DNA from: Branchinecta lynchi
Lineage: Eukaryota > Arthropoda > Branchiopoda > Anostraca > Branchinectidae
Length of the DNA: 64,000 bases
Direction: 5' to 3'
Assembly (NCBI GenBank): GCA_023053575.1
Contig: JAKZAP010000007.1
Coordinates: 27,677,464-27,741,463 of the forward strand
Positions 47,621 to 59,600 of the stretch are shown piece after piece. The notes under the pieces were generated by a model that saw only the letters and a list, made by a program, of their open reading frames with translations, was not told the origin of the DNA and did not search any database. The number at the start of each line of letters is the position of its first letter. Position 1 is the first letter of the stretch. Made by a program: the position numbers and the translations under genes.

Positions 47621-50600
47621 TCGCCAACTGACGGGCATTCCGAGTAGAATGCTCGTGGAAATCTTGATTCTGTGAAAATAAATTCTGAGAAGTCGAATTT
47701 AAATGATCACTAAAATACTTATAAGTGAAAACTGCAACTTGGTATTCTCTAATTGTGGAGACATCCATTATTTTATTAGATCTAAAACGTTAACTGTGAT
47801 TCTTATTGGGGTCATGCGACGTGATGCCCCGGATAGCACTGTTCTGTAGATTTTGAACTTTCTTGTAACAAGATACAAAATTGCTAGCCCGCACGGAGCA
47901 TCCATAAATTAAGTAAGGAGGAAACATAGCATAATATTTCATTCGTAGAATTTTAGATGATGCAATGTTTTTAACTCTCCTTATCACTCCAAGAGACCGA
48001 GAAAGTTTAGACGACAGAACATCGGCGTGCTCTTTCCATGACAAATTCTCATCTAGTAGAAAACCAAGGTATTTGATGGATTGCACTCTTCTGATGACTG
48101 GAGTACTCACCATAACTCGACCAGGGCTTGTTAGGGATAAAGTTCTCGAGAATACCATATAGTTTGTTTTAAAAAAAAATTCAGGGTTAGTAGGTGAGAA
48201 TCAGTGAACTTGGTAAATTCAGCTAGTGATATTTTTAGCTTTTCGTATAGATCAGGTATAGAAGGGGCAGACAAAAAAAGAAGAGTGTCATCAGCAAATA
48301 AAAGAATACCAGCTTCGGATAGGAAATATGAAAAATAATAAAAAGTAATGGACCCAGAATCGAACCCTGTGGCACTCCGCAATGGATTGCACATTGTTCC
48401 GATGTAATATTACCGTTCATGACTACTTGTTTCCTTCCAAATGAATATGCCAGTCTAGTGCTTTACCCCCTATTCCAATAGACTGTAAAGAATTTAGTAG
48501 TTCATGGTGGTCAACAGTATCAAATACTTTTTTTAAGTAAAAAAATATTGCTGCTGGAATCAAACCATTTTCAGAAGCTTCGTTAATCCAGTCAACTGGT
48601 TTGATGATAGCTAAGTTCGTTGACGGACCTTAACGGAACCCAAATTGAGTATTTTATTATCGTCAATGTGTTTGGAAAGTTGACCGTGCACTTTTTTTTC
48701 GTAAACTTTAGAAACAAGACCAAAGGTTTCGATGTGGTCCCAAAAATTTAATATTTCACAGACAATCGGGTCTTGTAGCGGTCCAGTGGTAATCATCGGA
48801 GAAGACGAAGTTCAAATATGGATTCAGCATGAGAGTTTACCTCTATAGCCTGCACCATGTCTACTTTGACGAAAGTTTCTGCCTTACTTCTGCCAAATTT
48901 CCGGTTTCAGCCGGATTCCAGACGAACTATTTGTCTTACAAAAACTGAAGTTCAACAAGAGCTACGAGCTGATATGGCACTTGTACGAGTAGGCTGTACA
49001 AGAAAGTAGATGAGAACCTCACAAAATACACCCGCCATCCAAAAATGCGGTTCGGAAATAGAAATAGGATATTTAGTTTCACTCATTTCTGAGCAGTTCC
49101 GGCGTCGTCTCGATTGTCTGCAGCAAATGCACATGACTGTTCAAACTTTCATCCCAATAAATCCATTTGTTTGATCCCTAGACGTGCTACACGATTTCCG
49201 GTACTCACTCTATCTCCACCTACCGTGGCCGAATAAGTTCCATCCCGATCGCTGCACTCTAAGCGTTTGTCAAGATTTCTGGTTCCCTCCACCAGCCCCC
49301 CCCCCCCAGTGACATCGGATCCGGTCCGGATTTAAAGTGGGACGTCTGAGACACGAGGTCATGCTAAATATCAACTTTCATCAAGATCCGACCAACCGTT
49401 CGCAAGTTAAAAATACCTCAATTTTGGCTTCCCCGTCCCTCCACCCCCCCCCCCCGATGGTCGGATCGGGGAAGTGACTATTTCCTATTTAATCTGGTCG
49501 GGTCCTTGGCATGCTTGCCAATTTTCATTGTCCTAGCACATCAGGAAGCATCGAACTCGCGGGATCACTAGAAATTAGGACTCCCCCCCAACTCCCCCAA
49601 AGTGAGCGGATCCGTTCCGGTTATGTCAGTCAGGTATCTAGGACTTGTGCTTGTTCTTTCTACCAAGTTTCATCCGGATCTCTCCACTCTGAGCGTTTTT
49701 CAAGATTTCCGGTTTCCCCTTCCAACTCCCCCCAATGTCACCGGCGTCTGAGACATGAGGTCCTTCCATAAATCAAGTTTCGTTAAGATCCGACGACCCG
49801 TTCGTAAGCTGAAAATATTTAATTTTTCCAAATTTTTCCGGATTCCCCGTCTCTCCACTCCCTCAAGACCCACCCCCAAGATTAATCGGATCCGGTCCGG
49901 ACTCGAAATGAGACATCTGAGACACAAGATCTTTCCAGATATCAAGTTTCATTAAGATCCGATCACCCGTTCGAAAGGGATGAATGTCCCTATTTTCCGG
50001 ATTCCGCCCCCTCCCCCACGATGGTCGGATCGGGCAAGTGACTATTTCCAACTTAGTCTGGTCGGGTCCCTGATATGCCTGCGAAGTTTCATCGTCCTAG
50101 CTTGCGTGGAAGTGCCCAAACTATTATTTATGTTTCTTGACTATGTCCAGGTTAATCAGGTCGTCAATCTTTTAACAATATATACTCCCGCATACGCTCC
50201 CTAATACATCCAATATTCCTGACAAGTTCCATTATCCTAACAATGTAATTTGTTTAGATTATCCACTTTGTTCGTACTCCCGCATTCGCTCTCTCATACA
50301 TGGACTCGTGGCTCAGTTGGTAGAGCGTTGGACTTATAACTCAGAGATTCCTGGTTCGCTCCTGCATTCGCGCAGCGCTTTTTTTTGCTACTTTTCGCTC
50401 CACTTTTGCTTTATAGTTTCCGGACTCCCGGATCCGGGGAAAGTCGGATTGAAGAAATGATTAATTTTAAGTTGAGCTGGTCCGGTCCCTGATATGCCTG
50501 CCAAGTTTCATCGTCCTAGCTTATCTGGAAGTGCCCGAACTAGCAAAACCGGGACCGACAAACCGACTGACGGACAGAAATTACAATCGCTATATGGCAC

Positions 50601-53600
50601 TTGAGTAAGCTCAAGTGCCATAAAAACAGATTCAGCGTATCTCCATACCGTCCATATATCCGTAATGAACTTCACATAAAACTTCAGCTTTTAACAAATT
50701 TTCCGATTTCAGCACGATTTGTGGTGAAATGTGTCCATGTATAAAATGATTCATCATTCATTCATCATATAATTCATAGGGAGCTATGCATAATGTAAAA
50801 GGCAGAGTATACAAGAGGGGTCCTTAAAAAATATGCAATGAATATGAATTTAAGATGGCGATGATTAAAGTAAAATATTTAAATATTTCGGGGCAACATA
50901 TATATTTTATTTCTTAATCGAGACTTTAACTTAACAAAATCCGTCTGATATGAACAAAAGATGAGACAAGATGACAATAGTTAGATATTATACGGCTGGT
51001 AGACGTACCACTCAAGTTTTCCCATATGGGACGAACATCTAAATAATAATACATAGATGGCACTTTACACAAGGGACTTGTACCGTGACCAATAAACCAT
51101 TAGGATGTGAACTGGTTAGATGAATTTGCCTTCGGGCGGGCTCAGTGTTCCCATGGCCGGCTTCTACCAGACTATTGTAGTGGTTTGCGAACTCTTCACA
51201 AGCCCCTCGGTAGCTCAGATGGTGGAGTGCCTACTTTTTAAGCAGAGGGTCCTGGGTACAAGTCCCGGCTGAGGGGCATTTTTGTCTTTCAGTTCAATAC
51301 TTATAAAACATCTAAATAGTCTGCCTAGAACAGACTCGGAACTGATTTTTTTTTTTTTCGAGAATATTTGAACTCAACTAAATGACGCCAGTCACGAAGC
51401 CTGTTGCGTGTAGCTTTTGTTTCTAAATACCCGAAATGTTATTCCGCCCTAGATGTCAGGCGTTCAAGTCCATTTCTGTTTCCTATGCTTTGTTTCCAAC
51501 CGAAATACCGTGGCTCCAACACTGAATGTATTTGTTTTCTCATCAGTCTATAATGGACGGCACTAAGTGGTTTTCCGCCTTGGAAGGGGGGGGGGGGGGC
51601 ACGGGGGACTTATTGCCAGTTTGTGTTGCGAAAGAGTTCATTGAAGTGAAATATTCCTTGAATGCCCTCATAGGCTTGTGGCAAACCTGAAAATGTTGCT
51701 CTGTTCTTCTGTAATTTACACCAGAATAAACAGATTACACTCTGCTTGTGTAGGCTACTGTGGAGTTTGGATAGATAAAGTAAGATTCCCCCCAGCAAAT
51801 CCCCTGCGGTATGCAGGGCCTTCAGATCATATTTCCTAACTACTCCCTAATCACTTAGGCAATCAGCTTGACCTCGAACTAGACGTGGCATGGAGCTTAA
51901 GCCTAGCAAATACGTATATTTATTTATTATTTATTTATTTTATTTCAAATAAGGCCAACATGGGCCACAATATAACAAAAACACACTGAACAAACAAACA
52001 AATGTAAATACCAGATCACTTACGTGACTCCTGTCAAAAGCCCCGCATACAACTCACGAGTCCACGCAAGCCATACAGGCAGAGAAAGCCGCATCTGAGG
52101 CCCACAAAGGATCCTAAGAAGTGTTCTAGGGGATCGGAGGATCCTGGTTTGAAGGGAAAGAATTGACCGCCTCCGAAGTTCACCAAAAGATGGAAACCCT
52201 TCACCAACAAACATTCCCGATGCACTACAATTCCAAGGAAGACCGTGAAGCCACCGGAACGAATTATTATACATTACCCGAAAAGAATTCTCACATTTCA
52301 CACTAACATTACAAGCAAGAGGAAGGCAGTAAAGTGGCGTGCAGTAAGCCCTGAAAAGAAAGCTCTTTACCGGGGCCTCGCAACTACCAAACCTCCTTAT
52401 CAGTATATTTGTTCTAATAGATCGAGACCTCATAAGCGAAGAAACATGCGCTTCAGTGGTCATCGAAGATGAAAACGTGAAACCCAAGTATTTGAAATGC
52501 TGGACGACTTGAATCTTTGAACTAGATAGTACAGCATCTGGGATAATCTTCAAATGAAGACCACGTGGAATGAATGCCATACACAGCGTTTTCTTCGTGT
52601 TGAATACGACATCATGCATCAAAGCAAATTCATCACAAACCGCCAGTAGCTTATTCAGTGCTGCTACTGTTGGGGCAAGAACGGCTAGGTCGTCAGCATA
52701 ACTAAGGTTGTTGAAACACAGCCCTTGTATGAAGCAACCAACTCCAGTTCTAGCCAACAACAAATTCAAATCATCAACATACAGGTTATACAATAACGGA
52801 GACAGCACACCTCCTTGGCGAACCCCATTCAACACTGCGAATGGCTGGCTAATTACACCACTCCACTTCACTCGGAACTGCTGTGTCTGAAACCAAGCAG
52901 CTAAGGTTCCAGTTATCCTAGGGTCAATACCCCTCGAGACCATCTTATTCAGAAGCTTCTCGTGGTTAACCCTGTCGAACGCGGCCTTGGCGTCAATAAA
53001 ACACACAAACACCGGGCTAGAAAACATCCAGAAATACTGGATCACCGCCTGTAAAATAAAAACACAAAAATCGGTTGACGATTCTTCTTTAAACCCAAAC
53101 TGGTAATGTGAAGAACGAAGCTGGGGTTCAAGAATAGTGTACAAACACTTCTCGAACACCTTCGACACAACTGCAGCCAGTGCAATTGGTCGGTAATTCG
53201 AAACTGCAGACATATCACCGGAACTTGTCTTCGGTATGGGAACAAGACATACTTCAGTTAAAGCCTCCGGGGACAAAATGATGATTTAGAAAACCATTAA
53301 ATAACACAGACAACATGCAAGTCACAGTCGGACCGGCAAATTTAATGTGGTTAGCTGTAATACCATCAAGCCCACCAGACTTACTACCTGCAAGCCCAGA
53401 CACCACGCGAGAAATACTCTCTACGGATATCAGCTGCTCACCAGGGTTAAGTTGGGAATCAATAAAGGCCTGACGCCTCAGACCACTCACATCCGATTCT
53501 ACCGAAGAAAAAACTTCGCTGAAGTGTCCACGCCATAACTCGGCAATCGCAACAGGGCCAATCGCTGTTCCAACTCTTTCTGCCGCTTTTGGCACCGATA

Positions 53601-56600
53601 CACGTTGAACCTTCGCAACACACTTCCAAAACCCATTAAACCGTAGTGTCCCAAGAGCCCTTGCAAGTGCCGTAGCCCGAAGTTGCACAATATGTATACG
53701 TATAACATTCTGTAAATGCATAATACGTACCGAATCCCCCACATGAATACGCTTGTTCCGGTTGGCACCATGCCGTCCTTGGCCTACGCCTGAATTGCAC
53801 CAGAAGCGGGTTGTCAAAATCCTACCGTCATACAAGTATACTCACTACGAAGAAACGCTTGAACCTCAAAAGGTTAGACGCCATGATTATACAGTGTCGA
53901 CATAATTTGACAACTTCGGGACTAATAATAAATATATTGCAAAAATGATAAGACCAGAAGCAATCAGTCAGATTGCGTCACCCTTGCCGGACTACCCACT
54001 GAACCCAATCCAGCACACTGAAACTATTTCCAGCGTCATGTTGCACGTCCCCTCAACTTGTTTGTAGCCCTATTCACCAGTTTTGTCTCGATTCTTTGCA
54101 TCCTGCTTACTTCTATAAAGACTATGCCTCCGCGGACGACTTGCTCTTAGTAAGCCGTAGCCGATACTAAAAAAAAATGTAAGTAAGCTGTCGTCGGAAC
54201 TTCTCAAAATTGGCCTTGAAGTTAACCTGTCAAAGTGTGAGTACCTACATTTCAACCATTCGTCAAATGATTCGAATGCATCCAAAGCTTCTATATCTCT
54301 TGGATCGGTCATCGTCAAATCAACAGACTCTCTACGTTGGCTCGGCATAACGTTCAAATCTTCCCTGTCAAAATGTTGCTCTTCAGTTGTTCAAGAAGTT
54401 TATAAATCAATCCGTAGCGCCTATGGGCGCATCGTCCCGAACCGGGGGCGCTATAATCGTAAAGCTTTGGGAAATTTGTACAGCACCTTCTGCGCTCCTT
54501 TTATACTATTTCGTTCTGGCGTCACTCATGTTCTGCGAAAGAAGGAGATTAAAAAAATGAGATCATGTTATTTTAAATGTGCGAAGCACCTGGTCCACTT
54601 GTTGAAATTATGTCATAACCATACATTGACGGAGAAATTCAAGATGCAAGTGTTACCCTTTGAATGTTTCGTCATCGCTTTTGAAAATCGTGGACAACAG
54701 GGCCCAACCAGCGCACTACGTCGTCCACTGCTTCCTGACCGAAGATTGAAAAATAAGTGTCTTTTTCTGTGTGTTTATGCGTTTTGTTTATTTTTTTCAT
54801 TTACTCCGCCTGTTGAAAATGGCGGGTCATAAATAAATTACTTACTTACTTGGTTACATTAATAGTCAACAGAATTTAACGTTTTTGCCCGTTATTTTCT
54901 CGGTTATTTTATGCATGTTGTGCATGTTTGTTTGTATTTTGTCTCCTTGAGAGCTACTTCGCTTTCGCAATGGGAATGCGGAAGGGCGTGGCTGCTGAAG
55001 GCTTTCCCCTTTTATGCTCCGCGAACTGCCAAACGACAATATTTGCTAAATCTCTTTTCGGGATATCAAAACGTAGGTGGACGGATACCTATGACATCGC
55101 AAAAGTTGTCCGTCTGTCTTTCAGTCTGTCAGTGTGATAACTCTCGAAGGGAATGAGATATTTTGATGAAACTTGGTGTGAGGATTCTTTGGGTCAAGGG
55201 TAAGCTCAAATTCGTAGATGGGCTCTTTAGCCCTGCATTTTAGAGGCGGGGGAGGGGGTTCATTAAGGTGCAAACAAAGTATTTTTTAACAGCTACTGTG
55301 ATAGTCGATTAGGAGTAAGAAGACATGCTGAACACGATGATGGAAACCATTTTCTCGCCGGACAAGTAGTTTGCCCGGAATCCGGCCAAACCAGAAAATT
55401 TGTTAAAAGCGAAAGTTTTGTTTGAAGTTGATTATATGTTCTTTATAGGGATAAGGAGATACGCTGAATTCCTTCCTGAATTGTTCCTTTTTTTTGTTGG
55501 ACAAGTAGTTCGCTCGGAATTCGGCCTAAACCGGAAATTTGGCAGAAGTAAAGCAGGAAGTTTCGGTCAGTTTCGTCAAAATAGATATGGCTTATAGAGG
55601 TACATCTGAACTTGGTTTTCTTTCTCGGATGATTAACGTCGCGAAGACTGGATCTGGCGAAGTCAAGACCCAATTGTCTGGATCAAGTATTATATTTTTG
55701 GGATCCCATCGAAACCTTAGGTCTTGTTGTTCTTTCAGACATCCAAGGGGTTTCGACTCATTGCTCGCAAATATAGCCAAATGGCCATGGTTGACTGTTT
55801 ATAGATTTTAATATTGTCGCAGTTTTCTTTTTTTCGAGCCCTCTCTCTGCCAAATCGGCTCGTTATGTTGTATTTAGTTTGCAATGAATAGAAGTTGAAC
55901 TTGAAGAAACAAGAGCTGGAAGCTCATATGGCACTTGCAAGGCTGGGTTAGATGGAAGTGATGGTCAAAAGTATTTTTTCCCTTTTCCGTTAAGATGTGA
56001 CAAACTTGCTAGGCTGAGTCAGAGGATCGGAGTGACGGTCAAAAGTTTTTTTGTTTTTTTTACTTTGAGATGCGCACTTTAAGGGTGCTAAAAATAACTT
56101 CTAAGCAAAACCCTTGAGGCAAAAAGGATCATGTGCTCATGGCGATCGTGAAAAAGTAAATTTTGCTTAAAATAATTTTTTGTACTTTGCGGTTATGATG
56201 GGTTCTTTAACGTATGGTCGGACCGGAGAATGACGGATGTCTAACCGAATGAGGTCAAGTTTATAATGCTCCAGCATAGTTTTATCGTCCTAGCACATCT
56301 GGAAGTACCTTAACTCACGACCACCGGAACTCTGGACACCCCCTACAGCTCCCCCCCCCCCTCGGTACCCGAATCCGGTCCGATACTGTCACTGATGCAC
56401 CTAGGACTTGTGTCTGTACTTCCCACCAAGGTTCATCTTGATCGCTCCACTCTATGCGTGTCACAAGATGTCCGGCTCTCCCCGCCGACCCCCCCCCCCC
56501 CCCCCTCCGGTTTATCGGATCCGGTCCTGACTTGAAATGGGACATGCTGAGACATGAGGTCTTTCAAGATATTAAATTTCATTAAGATCCGATAACCCGT

Positions 56601-59600
56601 TCGGAAGTTATGCATGCTACTAATTTCCGGATTCTGTCGTCTCCCCCTTCCCCCACGGTAGTGAGATGGGTCAAGAGACTGTTTCCAAGTTAATCTGGTC
56701 AGGTCCCTGAGACGCCTGCCAAGATTTATCGTCCTAGCCCACCTGGAAGTACATTAACTACGGATCGCCTGAATTCCGGAACCCCCCTCCACCTCCTCCC
56801 ACAGTGTCCGAGTCCAGTCCAGTCCTACCAGTAATGTATCTAGAGCATGTGCTTGTTCTTCGCACCAAGTTTCATCCTGATCGCTCCGCTCTGAGAGTTT
56901 CACACGATTTCCGGTTCTCCTCTCCGACTCCCCCCAGATTCGTCCCGGTCCGGACTTGAAATGAGATATCTGAGACACGAGATCTTTCCAGATATCAAGT
57001 TTCATTAAGATCCGATCACCCGTTCGAAAGTTATGAATGTCCCTATTTTCCGGATTCCGCCACCTCCCCCTCCCCCCCCCCCCCCCCCCACGATGGTCGG
57101 ATCGGGCAAGTGACTATTTCCAAATTAGTTTGGTCGGGTCCCTGATATGCCTGCCAAGTTTTATCGTCCTAGACCACCTGGAAGTACATTTAGTCGGGAT
57201 CTCCGGAATTCCGGAATCCCCCCTCCACCTCCCCCCCACAGTGTCCGAATCCGGTCCAGTCCTGTCAGTGATGTACCTAGAGCGAGTGCTTGTTACCATT
57301 TTTATCTAAGTATATTTTGGTAATGAAACCGTAACCGTTTGGTAATGAACCTTTATCAGGAGTATATTTTGGTGATGAAACCTTGAAACCGTCCCTTCCT
57401 AAGCAAGTCTGTCCATTGCAGAGCAAAATAACACTAGCGCCAAGACTTGAAAAAAGTGACACACTCTCGAATATCAGTGACAATAGCACCTCTAGCGATA
57501 GTGAACGTCCCTACTGAAACTCAATCGGTCGTTCACCAGCGCTGGGTCCAGTAATTTCAGATTCCGAACACAGCAATAGAAAAGATGCAACCTCGCCTGT
57601 TTCCTCGATTTGTTCAGACCTCATCTCAGCTCTACTAGATATTCCTAAACCCGCAAGTTTGTCTCGCTTTAAATGCTGTAAGCGTAGCGCTCGTTGCCGT
57701 TAGTATGGTACGTTTGTGAAGCAAGGAAAGCATAGGTGTTGTCGGTCCATTGTTAGTATTTTTTTGCTGGGACATAGACATGGACATTTTCTTAATTTCA
57801 TCAGAAACATATAAATTAAACAAACAATTTACCATTAACGGCCACTTTTAAGACAAAAGAATCCTGATTGCGGCCGCAGTTCTAACCACCATGAATCCGC
57901 TATATCATTCCTTCATTACCCCCCCCCCCCCCCGAAAATAAATAAATAAATAATATTTTTCCTCTCATCACACCTTTCGTTTTCAGAGAATGAGATTTAA
58001 CCATTCTCTTGAATGATGCTAGACTTAGAGCCGCTCTGACCGATTCTGGAAGGTCATTCCAGACGCTCACACCTATGTTCCTGAGAAGAAATCCTGCTCT
58101 TGTTGAATTTTTCTCTCGTGAGCTAAATCTTCCGAATGTCGGGTAAGATAAGGGTGACAGAACGAATCAGTGTAGAAAAAATCATAAAAGTACTCAGGGC
58201 TTACCTTATTTACACTTTGAAAAACAAAAATCGCTAGCTGGTAATCACGAAGCTCACCTACGTTCAAAATCCTATTCTTTCTAAAGCACTCCGCATTGCA
58301 GTATTCTGACAGTTTTGAAATTCTCCTATGAGACGCAGCGCTTTGTTTTGTATTGTTTGGGCGAAGTAACACGCAAAAGACATAAGTAAGAAATAAACAG
58401 TTATCCATTACTAGCCTAGACAGATATAATATATAATATTTATGCCGATTACAGTTTGAAAACCACTGTTCCATCTGGATTTGTAGCCAACATGTTTTGT
58501 TTTGATAAGAAAGAAAAGAGAAGAAAGTGGGAGTTCGAGACTAAATACGGTTTCCGTGTTTCTGTGAGAGTTGTCAGTTCTGCGGTTTCGCGTTTAATCT
58601 CTTTTGATAGCACAGATTCTGCAACTTACTCATACTTTATAACTTTCTTTTGAAAGTTTCAGGCGAGAAAAGCTTTTAGGAAGAGGCTGAAAAAAAAAAC
58701 TTAAAGAATACTTTTATCTTCCGTTACGTATTTTGTGCACAAGTTTTCGGAGGAGTTGTCATTTATAACTCCGTGGGTTTGTGACTTCTGTTGACCGAGG
58801 CGAAAATTAGCAAAGAACTGTTTTCGAAGTCTATCCTGGAAGTTACTGTGAAACGTGCAGGTTTGTTTTCTTCAGGAAAAAGAGGTTTTGAGAGTCTCTT
58901 TAGGTTTCCGAAGAGTCTCCTTGAGAGCTACTTGGCTTTCGCAATGGGAATGCGGAAGGGCGTGGCGGCTGCAGGTTTTCCCATTTTATGCTCCAAGAAC
59001 AGGCAAACGACAATATTTGCTAAATCTCTTTTTGCTCTTTCAGACATCCAAGGGGTTTCGACTCATTGCTCGCAAATGTATGGTTGTACACGGAAAACCC
59101 ATGGGCCATGGTAAAAAAGAAAGAAAAGCAAAGCAAATCCTAACTATTTTTTTTGCTGGTACAAGCGAAGTTATACACAAAAGACATAAGTAATAAATAC
59201 ACAGTTATCCATTACTAGCCTAGACAGATATAATATATAATATTTATGCCGATTACAGTTTAAAAAATATTGTTCCATCCGGATTTGTAGCCAACATGTT
59301 TTCTTTTGATAACAAAGAAAAAGAAAAGGAAGTGGGAGTTCTAGACCAAATGCGGTTTCCGTGTTTCTGTGCGAGTTGTCAGTTCTGTGGTTTTGCCTTT
59401 AATCTCTTTTGATAGCACAGATCCTGCACCTTCCTCATACTACACAACTTTCTTTTGAAAGTTTCAGGCGAGGAAAGCTTTTAGGAAGAGGCTGAAAAAA
59501 AAACTTAAAGAAAACTTTTATCTTCCGTTACGTATTTTGTGCAAAAGTTTTCGGAGGAATTGTCATTTATAACTCCGTGGGTTTGTGACTTCTGTTGACC

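Larger units (their letters stand above)
48713..50760 (-). mobile_element. P4: P-family element split by E7
   Basis: The minus-strand P 3' end (accaaaggtttcgatgtgg, tcccaaaaattt) is at 48715-48745, and core units with 'ccggtttcagccggattcc' run to 48955 and resume at 50623-50720. The head is not found. LINE I abuts its 3' end. Confidence 0.7.

Noticed and set aside
47532..47768. Proline-rich protein on the minus strand
   Set aside because: The proline run is the 33-G tract; the flanks are LINE I C-terminal remnant.
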